Assembly (NCBI RefSeq): GCF_002223055.1
Contig: NZ_NKFL01000002.1
Span: forward strand, 1-64,000
From: Burkholderia sp. HI2500
GTDB taxonomy: Bacteria > Pseudomonadota > Gammaproteobacteria > Burkholderiales > Burkholderiaceae
Length of the DNA: 64,000 nt
Reading direction: 5' to 3'
Shown here: one piece after another, positions 25,746-34,040 of the stretch
How the letters are laid out: each line of letters begins with the position of its first letter
Position numbering within the stretch: the stretch's first letter is position 1
Notes under the pieces: model-generated
Told to the model about the DNA's origin: nothing
Database searches by the model: none
What the model saw: only the letters and a program-made list of their open reading frames with translations
Translations under genes and position numbers: made by a program

Positions 25746-26139
25746 CGGGATCGTCTCCTTCGTTGTATTCGTATGGCGCGATGCGTGCTGCATCGTCACG
25801 ACGAGTATAGGGAGGCGAAACCTTCTGCAACCTTTCGCGGGTTGGCGGTTCCTTTAGGGGTTTTCCACGAATCCGACGCGAATGCTCGAAGAGCGCCCCC
25901 CAGCCGGATTGCGCCGGAGGTTGGAATGGCAATAGGCCTATCTATGCTGATTTCTCGGCATTACGCTTTGGCAAGCACGAAGAGGATCATCCATTGCGCC
26001 CAGATCAACTACGGAAGCATGACATCACGACAATAGCCTTGGTCGACGAGGACGCATCGCGTTGCGCAACGTGCCGCCTCTGATTTCTCATAATCTGTTC
26101 GGTTCGCTTTCTGACTTGATATTTCATTTCGACGATCCA
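25746..26139. other. 394-bp intergenic region upstream of the ABC/two-component operon
   Basis: It should hold the promoter of the minus-strand operon, but no convincing boxes could be fixed. From about 25950 rightward the sequence becomes distinctly more AT-rich than the flanks. No gene, repeat or RNA recognised. Confidence 0.5.
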
Positions 26140-26313
26140 ATGAGTCTAACCACCATCGCCATTGCCGACGACCATCCGGTCGTAATCGAAATGCTGAAGC
26201 GTCTGCCTCAATGGGAACCGGATTTCCTCATCTCGCATTGCTGCAATAGCGGGGAGGGGCTGATTGACGCATTGACTCGCTCCCCGGTCGATCTCATCGT
26301 CGTCGACTATTAA
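26140..26313 (+). pseudogene. truncated NarL/BvgA-type response regulator (receiver start only)
   Basis: From the ATG at 26140 the reading frame gives MSLTTIAIADDHPVVIEML, the standard opening of a NarL/FixJ-type receiver with its acidic DD pair. It runs to DLIVVDY, where the phospho-acceptor Asp should sit, then stops at once (TAA). Only 57 residues remain; most of the receiver and the whole DNA-binding domain are missing, and I find no continuation in other frames downstream. It looks like a decayed remnant next to an AT-rich membrane protein gene. Confidence 0.75.
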
Positions 26314-26332
26314 AGACTGCCCTGATAACAGC

Positions 26333-26797
26333 GTGATTCGCACTATCTCGCATAGCCCGGTACTCGTTTCCGCGCTTCTGACTTGCGTTCTCACATACGT
26401 CGCTGGTGTTTTTGTCTGGGGTGGCCAATTTGTGTTCGGATTACCATTCAGCCCGTCCTCCGGTGCGCTGCCTGAGATAGTGAAGTACGACCTATTGATG
26501 CGCCTGTTTGTTGGCTCGCTCGCTGCACCAATAGTGGAAACATTTCTCTTCCAGTGGCTTCCCATTCGGTTGCTTCGCCGCACATTCGGAGGGAACGTTT
26601 GGTCAGCGATCGGTGTTTCCACTCTTGTGTTCGGTGCAACGCACGGCTACAGCATCCTGTACGTGGCAGTCGCTTTATGGGGCGGGCTGATTTTCGCAAC
26701 GGTCTTCGTGCTGCGTGATTACCCTGGTGGTCGTCCCTTTTTGGTCGTCGCCACCGCCCATGCCGCCCGCAACACGCTGGCAAGTATCCTCATCTAA
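26333..26797 (+). CDS. CPBP-family intramembrane protease-like protein
   Basis: A 154-residue membrane protein with about four helices. Motifs resemble CPBP (CAAX/bacteriocin-processing) glutamic proteases: APIVETFLFQW in place of the usual EE-x3-R, then FGATHG, then HAARN. One glutamate and both histidine/asparagine positions are kept, while the second Glu is Thr and the Arg is Gln, so activity is uncertain. The start is GTG at 26333, with weak ribosome site. Lower GC than the flanks suggests transfer. Confidence 0.65.
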   Translation: MIRTISHSPVLVSALLTCVLTYVAGVFVWGGQFVFGLPFSPSSGALPEIVKYDLLMRLFVGSLAAPIVETFLFQWLPIRLLRRTFGGNVWSAIGVSTLVFGATHGYSILYVAVALWGGLIFATVFVLRDYPGGRPFLVVATAHAARNTLASILI

Positions 26798-26929
26798 CGC
26801 GAACGCATTGTTTCCGGGTCAATCCGTAGATTCGTCGCCAATTGGCCGGATGAACGGCCCCTGAACCCACACGAAATCTTGATGACTCGGTCGAGGCAAC
26901 GCCTGTACGTCGGGACGAATGACCCGCGC

Positions 26930-27712
26930 TCAGCGCCAGCCCGTCAGCACCCGCCCCATCGCGTCGAGCCCCATGTCGAACAGGTGCGCCACGAACGGCA
27001 CGAGGTTCGGGATCATCAGTTGCACGAGCAACAGCCCGACGAGCATCGTCACGGGAAAGCCGACCTGGAACACGCCGATCTGCGGCGCCGCGCGGTTCAG
27101 GATGCCGAGCGCGAGGTTCGCGATCAGCAGCGCCGCGATCACCGGCAGCGCGAGCAGCAGCCCCATCTCGAACACCGTCGTGCCGAACGACGCGAGCGTG
27201 CGCCAGCCGGGCGCGTGCAGCAGGTCGGCCGACACCGGCAGCGACTGGAACGACGCGGTGAGCGCGGCGAACACCTGCAGGTGACCGTCCACCGCGAGGA
27301 ACGCGAGCATCGCGATCGCGTTCAGGAAGCGGCCCATCGCGGGCGTCGCGCCGCTCGTGTGCGGATCGAAAAAGGTGGCGAAGCCGAGCCCCATCGACAG
27401 CCCGATGAAATCGCCGGCCGCCCCGACCGCCGCGAACACGATCTGCATCGTGAAGCCCATCGCGACACCGATCAGGAACTGCGTGACGACGATCCAGATG
27501 CCCTGCGCGGAGAACACGGTGACGTCCGGCATCGCGCCGAGCGTGGGGGCGACGACCAGCGCCATGAACGCGGCGAGGCCGATCTTCACGCGGATGGGCA
27601 CCGCCGCATGGCCGACGACGGGCGCGGTCGCGACGAGCGCGAGCATCCTCACGAATGGCCACAGGAACGCCGTGAGCCAGCCGTTGAGCTGCGCGTAGGT
27701 AACCGAGAACAT
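26930..27712 (-). CDS. fliR: flagellar export apparatus protein FliR
   Basis: A 260-residue inner-membrane component of the flagellar type III export gate, with about six helices and GFATFFDPHTSGATPAMGRFL characteristic of FliR. The ATG at 27712 begins MFSVTYAQL, shortly after the FliQ stop (23 bp). It is the last gene of fliLMNOPQR. Confidence 0.94.
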   Translation of the reverse strand: MFSVTYAQLNGWLTAFLWPFVRMLALVATAPVVGHAAVPIRVKIGLAAFMALVVAPTLGAMPDVTVFSAQGIWIVVTQFLIGVAMGFTMQIVFAAVGAAGDFIGLSMGLGFATFFDPHTSGATPAMGRFLNAIAMLAFLAVDGHLQVFAALTASFQSLPVSADLLHAPGWRTLASFGTTVFEMGLLLALPVIAALLIANLALGILNRAAPQIGVFQVGFPVTMLVGLLLVQLMIPNLVPFVAHLFDMGLDAMGRVLTGWR

Positions 27713-27735
27713 CGTCGCCGGGTGGTGCGCGCGGC

Positions 27736-28008
27736 TCAGCCGACGCCGAGCGTCGCGACGTGCAGCAGCGTCTGCCGCAGGTAGTCGAGCATCGTCGTCA
27801 TCATCCACGGGCCGGCGATCACGAGCGTCGCGGCGACCGCGAGCAGCTTCGGGATGAACGACAGCGTCGCCTCGTTGATCTGCGTCGCGGCCTGGAACAG
27901 GCTCACGACCAGGCCGACCGCGAGTGCGACCAGCAGCAGCGGGGCGGCCAGCAGCAGGCCGACCATCATCGCGTGGTGCGCGAGCGTCATCACTTGTTCG
28001 GGCGTCAT
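27736..28008 (-). CDS. fliQ: flagellar export apparatus protein FliQ
   Basis: A 90-residue protein with two membrane helices and the conserved LVVSLFQAATQINEATLSFIPK block. It forms part of the FliPQR export channel. 20 bp after fliP. Confidence 0.95.
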   Translation of the reverse strand: MTPEQVMTLAHHAMMVGLLLAAPLLLVALAVGLVVSLFQAATQINEATLSFIPKLLAVAATLVIAGPWMMTTMLDYLRQTLLHVATLGVG

Positions 28009-28028
28009 CGTGCGTGTTCCTCCGCGGC

Positions 28029-28790
28029 TTACGTAAAGCTCTGCGCGAGCGAGCCGATCAGCAGCTGCCAGCCGTCGACCAGCACGAACAGCATCAGCTT
28101 GAACGGCAGCGACACGGTGGACGGCGACACCATCATCATCCCCATCGACATCAGCACGCTCGCGACGACCATGTCGATGATCAGGAACGGGATGAACACC
28201 GTGAAGCCGATCTGGAAGCCGGTCTTCAGCTCGCTCGTGACGAACGCCGGCACCAGCAGCGACAGCGGCACGTCCTCGGGCCCCTGCATCGGCGCGGCCT
28301 TCGAGATCTTCGCGAACAGCGCGAGATCGGTCTCGCGGGTCTGCTTCAGCATGAAGGTCTTGAACGGCGCGACGCCGCGCTGCACCGCCTGCTCCATCGG
28401 CATCGAGCCGTCGGAGAACGGCTTGTAGCCGTCGTTGTACGCCCGGTCGAGCACCGGCGACATCACGAAGAAGGTGAGGAACATCGCGAGGCCGACGAGC
28501 ACCTGGTTCGGCGGCGTCGTCGCGGTGCCGAGCGCCTGGCGCAGCAGCGACAGCACGATGATGATGCGCGTGAAGCTCGTCATCATCAGCAGCATCGCCG
28601 GCAGGAACGACAGCATCGTGAGCAGCAGCATCGTCTGCACGCTCAGCGAATACGTGGTGCCGCCGTGCGGGCCCGGGCTCGCGTTGAACGCGGGCAGGCC
28701 GTTCGCCTGCGCATACGCGAGCGCGGGGGCGAGGCAGAGGATCAGCACGGGCGCGAAGCGCGCCGCGCGATGCAGGAAGGCGTGTTTCAT
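28029..28790 (-). CDS. fliP: flagellar export apparatus protein FliP
   Basis: A 253-residue core subunit of the export channel. It has a cleavable signal peptide (ends AYAQ), as usual for FliP, then [38 protein letters not shown] and [18 protein letters not shown], all hallmark segments. It is 36 bp after fliO. Confidence 0.96.
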   Translation of the reverse strand: MKHAFLHRAARFAPVLILCLAPALAYAQANGLPAFNASPGPHGGTTYSLSVQTMLLLTMLSFLPAMLLMMTSFTRIIIVLSLLRQALGTATTPPNQVLVGLAMFLTFFVMSPVLDRAYNDGYKPFSDGSMPMEQAVQRGVAPFKTFMLKQTRETDLALFAKISKAAPMQGPEDVPLSLLVPAFVTSELKTGFQIGFTVFIPFLIIDMVVASVLMSMGMMMVSPSTVSLPFKLMLFVLVDGWQLLIGSLAQSFT

Positions 28791-28826
28791 CGGAATGCGG
28801 GGTCGGAAAGAGGGCGCGGCGCCATG

Positions 28827-29390
28827 TCAGCGGTCCTTGCCGCGACCGAGGCGCTTCGCGGCTTCGCCCGCGAGCGCGTCGCGAAACCGCGAGCCGAACG
28901 TGCCGGGCAGGCCGCCGTCGGACGGGGCGGCGCCGGCGGGCGCGTCAGCGGAAACCGGGGCCGCCGCCGAACCGGCCGGCAGCGTGTGCAGCAATCGCAC
29001 GTTGCCCGGCGCGACGCCGAGCACGAGCCAGGTGTCGCCGATCTCGACGATCGTCGCGCTTTCCTTCGCGCCGACCGCGACGCTCGACACGACCTTCAGC
29101 GGGCCGCCGCGGCGGGCATGCTGGAAGCCGAAGCGGCGTGCGAGCCACGCGCACGCGAACACGAGACCGATCACGACCGCGAGCCCGACCAGCGTCTGCA
29201 GCACCGCGCCGAAGCCGAGCGACGGTGCGGCCGAGCCGACCATCACGCTCGATGCGATCGACCCGGGGTGGTTCACCGCGTTCATGTCGGCGGCGCCGGC
29301 CGGTACGCAGGCAAGCGACGCCGCAAGGGCCGCGGCAGCCGCTGCCACGCTTGCGACGCGCTCGCGGCGGCCGGGCTTTACTACGTTCAT
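28827..29390 (-). CDS. fliO: flagellar biosynthesis protein FliO
   Basis: A 187-residue protein with an N-terminal hydrophobic segment, a main membrane helix (TLVGLAVVIGLVFACAWLARR) and the FliO domain (LKVVSSVAVGAKESATIVEIGDTWLVLGVAPG). It helps assemble FliP. The ATG at 29390 overlaps the fliN stop by 4 bp. Confidence 0.9.
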   Translation of the reverse strand: MNVVKPGRRERVASVAAAAAALAASLACVPAGAADMNAVNHPGSIASSVMVGSAAPSLGFGAVLQTLVGLAVVIGLVFACAWLARRFGFQHARRGGPLKVVSSVAVGAKESATIVEIGDTWLVLGVAPGNVRLLHTLPAGSAAAPVSADAPAGAAPSDGGLPGTFGSRFRDALAGEAAKRLGRGKDR

Positions 29391-29884
29391 CGATTCAGTT
29401 TCCGGATGCGTTCGGCCGGCGTGATGATGTCGGTCAGGCGGATGCCGAACTTGTCGTTGACCACCACGACCTCGCCCTGCGCGATCAGGCAACCGTTCAC
29501 GAGCACGTCCATCGGCTCGCCGGCCATGCCGTCCAGCTCGACGACCGAACCCTGCGCGAGCTGCAGCAGGTTGCGGATCGCGATCTTCGTGCGGCCGAGC
29601 TCCACGGTCATCTTGACCGGGATGTCGAGAATCATCTCGATGTCGTTGTGCGTCGTGTTTGCCGCGGCCTTCGACAGCGGCTGGAACACGCCGGCGCCTG
29701 TCGCACCGGCCGGCACCGGCTGCTCGTTCTGCTCGGCGAGCGCGGCCGCCCAGTCGTCCATGCCCGGATCTTCCTCCGCCGCGGCCGGTGCCGCCTGTGC
29801 GGCGGCGGCCGATGCCGCGAGGGCCGCGTCGGCCATCGCTTGTGCGTCGTCCTCGGGCGTCTGGTTCAGCTCACTCATATCCAC
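29387..29884 (-). CDS. fliN: flagellar motor switch protein FliN
   Basis: A 165-residue C-ring protein. An Ala-rich acidic N-terminus (about residues 1-75) precedes the SpoA domain (ILDIPVKMTVELGRTKIAIR, LDGMAGEPMDVLVNG, GEVVVVNDKFGIRLTDII). It overlaps fliM by 14 bp and fliO by 4 bp. Confidence 0.95.
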   Translation of the reverse strand: MDMSELNQTPEDDAQAMADAALAASAAAAQAAPAAAEEDPGMDDWAAALAEQNEQPVPAGATGAGVFQPLSKAAANTTHNDIEMILDIPVKMTVELGRTKIAIRNLLQLAQGSVVELDGMAGEPMDVLVNGCLIAQGEVVVVNDKFGIRLTDIITPAERIRKLNR

Positions 29885-30869
29885 CTTCCTTCATCGAATC
29901 GCCCGCGCTGATCATCTTCTGCACGCGCAACGCATATTGACCATTGAAAATTCCGTAGCCGCATTCCATCACCGGCACGCCGTCGACCTTCGCGGTGATC
30001 GTGTCCTCGATCTCCAGCGGCAGCACGTCGCCCGCGCGCAGGTTCAGGATCTTCTCGAAGTTCGACGAGATCTCGGCGAGGTTCGCGGTCAGCTCGACCT
30101 CGGCGGACTGCACCTGCTGCGACAGCACGCGCACCCAGCGGCGGTCGACTTCGAGCGCCTCGCCCTGGATCGGCGACGCGAGCACGTCGCGGATCGGCTC
30201 GACCATCGAGTACGGCATGCAGATGTGCAGCGTGCCGCCCGTCGGCCCGAACTCGATCGAGAACTGCGTGACGATGACGATCTCGTTCGGCGTCGCGACG
30301 TTCGCGAACTGCGTGTGCATTTCCGAGCGCACGAACTCGAACTGCAGCGGCCGCACGCTCTTCCAGGCGGTCGTGTAGTGCTCGAACACGAGGTTCAGCA
30401 GCTTGCCGATGATCCGCTGCTCGGTGGCCGTGAAGTCGCGGCCCTCGACGCGCGTGTGAAAGCGCCCGTCGCCGCCGAACAGGTTGTCGACGACGAAGAA
30501 CACGAGGTTCGGGTCGAACACGAACAGCGACGTGCCGCGCAGCGGCTTCACGTGCACCAGGTTCAGGTTCGTCGGGATCGGCAGGTTGCGGGTGAACTCG
30601 CTGTACTTCTGCACCTTCACCTGGCTGACGGAGATTTCCGCCGTGCGCCGCATGAAGTTGAAGATGCCGATCCGCAACAGGCGCGCGAAACGGTCGTTGA
30701 TGATCTCGAGGCCGGGCATCCGGCCGCGGACGATCCGCTCCTGCGTCGCAATGTTGTAGGGGCGGACGCCCGATGTGTCGCGCTGTTCGTCGACTGAATC
30801 GGCTTCGCCCGTGACGCCCTTGAGGAGGGCATCGACCTCCTCCTGGGACATGAACTCCTGGTGACCCAT
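29871..30869 (-). CDS. fliM: flagellar motor switch protein FliM
   Basis: A 332-residue C-ring protein that binds CheY-P. The N-terminal EFMSQEEVDALLKGVTGE is the CheY-binding peptide, followed by the CheC-like middle domain (GRMPGLEIINDRFARLLRI, GTSLFVFDPNLVFFVVDNLFGG) and C-terminal SpoA domain. It is 22 bp after fliL. Confidence 0.96.
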   Translation of the reverse strand: MGHQEFMSQEEVDALLKGVTGEADSVDEQRDTSGVRPYNIATQERIVRGRMPGLEIINDRFARLLRIGIFNFMRRTAEISVSQVKVQKYSEFTRNLPIPTNLNLVHVKPLRGTSLFVFDPNLVFFVVDNLFGGDGRFHTRVEGRDFTATEQRIIGKLLNLVFEHYTTAWKSVRPLQFEFVRSEMHTQFANVATPNEIVIVTQFSIEFGPTGGTLHICMPYSMVEPIRDVLASPIQGEALEVDRRWVRVLSQQVQSAEVELTANLAEISSNFEKILNLRAGDVLPLEIEDTITAKVDGVPVMECGYGIFNGQYALRVQKMISAGDSMKEGGYE

Positions 30870-30891
30870 ACGCGCTCCTTTCGCGGCCGCG

Positions 30892-31395
30892 TTACTGGAC
30901 GACGAACTCGGTGAACAGCACGTCGTCGACCTTCGCGCGCTGGTTGCCCGGCTGCGTCGGCTGCTCGATCAGCTCCCGCAGTTCCTTCGCGAGCGAACGT
31001 TTGCCGTCCGGCGTCGCGAGTTCCTCGGGATGCTTGTTCGACAGCGCGAGCAGGATCCGGCTGCGGATCTCCGGCATCCGCGCGGTCAGCTGCTCCTGCG
31101 CCTTCGAGTCGGTGAGCTTCAGCGACAGGCCGACGCGCAGGTAGTGCTGCGCGCCGTCGTCGGACTGCAGGTTCACGGTCAGCGGGTCGAGCGGGAAGAA
31201 CACCGGCGCGGCCAGCGGCGCCGGCTCGGCGGGCTTGCTCGCATGGCCGACGCCTTCCTTGCTCAGGAACACGTACATGCCGCCGGCTGCGGCGGCTGCC
31301 GCGCCCAGCGCGATGACGGCGATCAGCGCGATGCGCTTGAACTTGCCGGAGGAAGCCGGCTTGTCGGCGGTCGGGTTTGCGGTCGTGGAGGCCAT
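30892..31395 (-). CDS. fliL: flagellar basal-body-associated protein FliL
   Basis: A 167-residue single-pass protein: short cytoplasmic tail, membrane helix (RIALIAVIALGAAAAAAGGMYVFL) and periplasmic FliL domain ending KVDDVLFTEFVVQ, the family's usual C-terminus. It supports stator function at the motor. The ATG at 31395 begins MASTTANP. It is the first gene of fliLMNOPQR; the operon promoter must lie in 31396-31721. Confidence 0.92.
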   Translation of the reverse strand: MASTTANPTADKPASSGKFKRIALIAVIALGAAAAAAGGMYVFLSKEGVGHASKPAEPAPLAAPVFFPLDPLTVNLQSDDGAQHYLRVGLSLKLTDSKAQEQLTARMPEIRSRILLALSNKHPEELATPDGKRSLAKELRELIEQPTQPGNQRAKVDDVLFTEFVVQ

Positions 31396-31565
31396 GTGAA
31401 TGCGTGCGTGATGTCTCGTAGCATGCATTGTTCGGCATCCGGGCCGAGCCCGATGGGCGGAAAAGAGGGGGGATTTGCGGCTATCTCAGCCGATTGTCGG
31501 CCGGGTGTCGGCTCGATGCAGGGTAAGTGGGGGCGGAAAGGGCCGCCGGGGCGGGCGGTTGAAGC

Positions 31566-31622
31566 GGGTGGGGTGGGTGGGTGGGTGGGTGGGTGGGTGG
31601 GTGGGTGGGTGGGTGGGTGGGG
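31566..31622 (+). repeat. (GGGT)n tetranucleotide tract, 13 units
   Basis: Thirteen G-runs of three or four G followed by T (thymines at 31569, then every 4 bp from 31574 to 31618), closed by GGGG. It is a strong G-quadruplex former and a length-variable microsatellite. It lies 171-227 bp upstream of the fliL start and about 100 bp downstream of the lrgB-like stop. On the fliL transcript strand it reads as C-rich. The rest of 31396-31721 shows nothing recognisable. Confidence 0.95.
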
Positions 31623-31721
31623 CGTGAGCGCCGTACCCGCCGCGCGGCGCCTGCCGCGCCGCTGGCGGCAGGCACGATTGCGCCAGGCCGGGCCGGCGCC
31701 TGGCGGGCGTCCGGCGCCCGG

Positions 31722-32444
31722 TCAGATCGGCAGCAGCGTCAGGAGCGGCGCGATCAGCACCATCGCGACGCCCGCGATCATCATCGTCAGGCTCGACACG
31801 ACGCCTTCCTCGCTGCCGATCTCGCGCGCCTTCGCGGTGCCCACGCCGTGGGCGGCCGCGCCGAACAGCGCACCGCGCGCGAGCCGCGTGCGCATCGGCA
31901 CCAGCGCGAGCACCAGCTCACCGAGCAGCATCCCGCAGATGCCGGTCGCGATCACGAACAGCGCGGTGAGATCCTTCGGCGCGTGGATCTTGTCCGACAC
32001 GGCGAGCGCGAACGGCGTCGACACCGAGCGCGTCATCAGCGAGCGCTGCAGCTCGGGCGACAGGTGCAGCAGCTTCGCGAGCAGCAGCGACCCGCACACG
32101 CCCGCACTGATCCCGACCGCGACGCCGACCGACAGCGACAGCCAGTGGCGACGGATCAGGTCGCGATAGTCGTAGATCGGCACCGCGAACGCGATCGTCG
32201 CCGGGCCGAGCAGCCACATCAGCCAGCGCGTGTCGTGGAAGTAGACCGAATACGGGATGCCGGTCAGCAGGACGAGCAGCACCAGCACGCCCGGCACGAA
32301 CACGAGCGGCGAGAACAGCAGCGTCTTCTTGTATGCGTAGAGCCGCTTCGACGCGAAATACAGCACGACCGTCAGCACGAAGCAGCCGAACGAGATCGCG
32401 GTGTTCGCCTGGTCGGCGGACAGGTTCGACAATGCGGCAAGCAT
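31722..32444 (-). CDS. LrgB/CidB-family membrane protein
   Basis: A 240-residue LrgB-family membrane protein with about seven helices and the hallmark TRSVSTPFALAVSDKI, GICGMLLGELVLA and GAAAHGVGTAKAREIG segments. With its CidA/LrgA partner 13 bp upstream it forms a holin-like pair tied in other bacteria to murein hydrolase control, or pyruvate/glycolate transport. It is divergent from a LysR regulator. Confidence 0.92.
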   Translation of the reverse strand: MLAALSNLSADQANTAISFGCFVLTVVLYFASKRLYAYKKTLLFSPLVFVPGVLVLLVLLTGIPYSVYFHDTRWLMWLLGPATIAFAVPIYDYRDLIRRHWLSLSVGVAVGISAGVCGSLLLAKLLHLSPELQRSLMTRSVSTPFALAVSDKIHAPKDLTALFVIATGICGMLLGELVLALVPMRTRLARGALFGAAAHGVGTAKAREIGSEEGVVSSLTMMIAGVAMVLIAPLLTLLPI

Positions 32445-32457
32445 GGCAGGCTCCGGC

Positions 32458-32934
32458 TCAGTGGGCGGACGCGGCGGTGAGGCGCGTGCGGCGGCGTTCG
32501 GCGAACACGCGCTGCACGGCGAGCCGGCGCTCGAGCTTCGCGGCGAGATCGACCGCGACGGCCACCGCGACCATCACGAACGCGGTGCCGGCGAGCATCA
32601 CCAGCGCGATGCGCCAGCCGTCCTCGCGAAACAGCCCGCCGTACTGCACGGCCGCGACGGCGGCCGGCACGAAGAACAGCAGCATGTCGGACAGCAGCCA
32701 GTTCGCGCCGTCCTTCACCCATGCGGGCGCGACGCGGCCCGAGAACAGCAGCACGAGGAGCACCGCGAGGCCGATCACGCCGGACGGAATCGGCAGCCCG
32801 ATCTTGCGCACGGCCCAGTCGACCGCCATCCACAGCGCACCGAGCGCGGCGGCCTGCAGCGCGATCCGGCCCGTGCGGGCCAGGCTGCCCGAAGCGGCGG
32901 GGCGGGCGGCGAGTGCGGCGGTCGGCTTGGTCAT
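32458..32934 (-). CDS. CidA/LrgA-family holin-like protein
   Basis: A 158-residue protein with four helices and the family motifs GLPIPSGVIGLAVLLVLL and WLLSDMLLFFVPAAVAAVQY. The ATG at 32934 follows AGGGAGCCCGCC. An unusual 20-residue Ala/Pro-rich N-terminal tail precedes the first helix. It is co-transcribed with the LrgB-like gene and probably controlled by the divergent LysR protein, as in CidABR loci. Confidence 0.9.
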   Translation of the reverse strand: MTKPTAALAARPAASGSLARTGRIALQAAALGALWMAVDWAVRKIGLPIPSGVIGLAVLLVLLFSGRVAPAWVKDGANWLLSDMLLFFVPAAVAAVQYGGLFREDGWRIALVMLAGTAFVMVAVAVAVDLAAKLERRLAVQRVFAERRRTRLTAASAH

Positions 32935-32973
32935 GGCGGGCTCCCTACAGATATTCCGTTGATGGTGGGAGTA

Positions 32974-32987
32974 TAGGGTTTCCCCTA
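32974..32987. promoter_or_regulatory. candidate LysR-family operator between cidA-like and lysR-like genes
   Basis: An inverted repeat TAGGG-TTTC-CCCTA lies 40 bp upstream of the CidA-like start and 88 bp upstream of the LysR-like start, inside an AT-rich patch. LysR sites are typically short palindromes with T and A at the ends. It is the only good dyad in this gap. Confidence 0.45.
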
Positions 32988-33074
32988 ACCATAAATAAAA
33001 TGACTTGTCTCTATCCTTGTCATTCCAATTCGGAATTCGCTTTCTGATCGCCGCACCACTTTGGGGAGTCATCG

Positions 33075-34001
33075 ATGGAATTGCGCGCGTTGCGGTACTT
33101 CGTCGAGGTGGTTCGCCAGCAGAGTTTCACGGCGGCCGCCGACAAGCTGTTCGTGACCCAGCCGACCATCAGCAAGATGGTGAAGGCGCTCGAGGACGAG
33201 ATCGGCTCGCCGCTGCTGCTGCGCGACGGCCGGCAGATGGTGCTGACCGACGCGGGGCGGATCGTGTTCCAGCGCGGCCAGGACGTGCTCGCCGCGCAGG
33301 CGCAGCTGCAGTCGGAGCTGAACGATCTCGGCACGCTCGGGCGCGGCGAGCTGACGATCGGCATCCCGCCGCTCGGCGGCTCGCTGTTCACGCCGATCAT
33401 CGCCGCGTACAAGCAGCGCTATCCGAACATCGAGCTGAAGCTGTTCGAGCAGGGCGCGCGGATGATCGAGGCCGCGCTGACGTCGGGTGAGCTGGAACTC
33501 GGCGGGCTGCTGGAGCCGGTCGATCCCGGCACCTTCGAGCGGCTGCCGATGGTGCGCGCGCCGCTGTGGCTCGTCGCGCCGCGCGAATCGCGCTGGGAGG
33601 ATCACGCGGCCGTGCTGCTCGCGGATCTCGCGCGCGAGTCGTTCGTGTTCTACGCGGAAAGCCTCGCGCTGCACGACGCGGTGCTGGATGCGTGCCGGCA
33701 GGCCGGCTTCACGCCGTCGATCGTGAGCCGCAGCGGCCACTGGGATTTCATGGCCGCGCTCGTGCATGCGGGGGTCGGCATCGCGCTGCTGCCCGAGCCG
33801 TATTGCCGGCGGCTCGACGCAGGCCAGTTCACGTGCCGGCCGATCGTCGAGCCGGAGATCACGTGGGCGATCGCGCTCGGCTGGCTGAAGAAGGGGTATC
33901 TGTCGCACGCGGCGCGCGCGTGGCTCGACGTGGCGCGGGCGACGCTGCCGATCGCGCCGGGTGACGATCTGGCGTTTGGTGGGTTGCGGGCAAGGGAGTG
34001 A
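33075..34001 (+). CDS. LysR-family transcriptional regulator (CidR-like position)
   Basis: A 308-residue regulator: N-terminal winged helix (MELRALRYFVEVVRQQSFTAAADKL with VTQPTISKMVKALEDEIG as recognition part), and a substrate-binding domain from about residue 90 (GELTIGIPPLGGSLFTPII). Divergent placement beside cidA/lrgB-like genes matches CidR, but the ligand is unknown. A hairpin GCCCGCC-GA-GGCGGGC (34003-34018) follows, without a T run. Confidence 0.9.
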   Translation: MELRALRYFVEVVRQQSFTAAADKLFVTQPTISKMVKALEDEIGSPLLLRDGRQMVLTDAGRIVFQRGQDVLAAQAQLQSELNDLGTLGRGELTIGIPPLGGSLFTPIIAAYKQRYPNIELKLFEQGARMIEAALTSGELELGGLLEPVDPGTFERLPMVRAPLWLVAPRESRWEDHAAVLLADLARESFVFYAESLALHDAVLDACRQAGFTPSIVSRSGHWDFMAALVHAGVGIALLPEPYCRRLDAGQFTCRPIVEPEITWAIALGWLKKGYLSHAARAWLDVARATLPIAPGDDLAFGGLRARE

Positions 34002-34040
34002 GGCCCGCCGAGGCGGGCGCAACAGCCGCCCGCCGCGCGG

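Noticed and set aside
31481..32480. ORFs running through the GGGT repeat, giving WVGG- or PTHP-type repeats
   Set aside because: The peptide repeats are just the tetranucleotide read in three frames; no conserved domain, ribosome site or partner supports translation.
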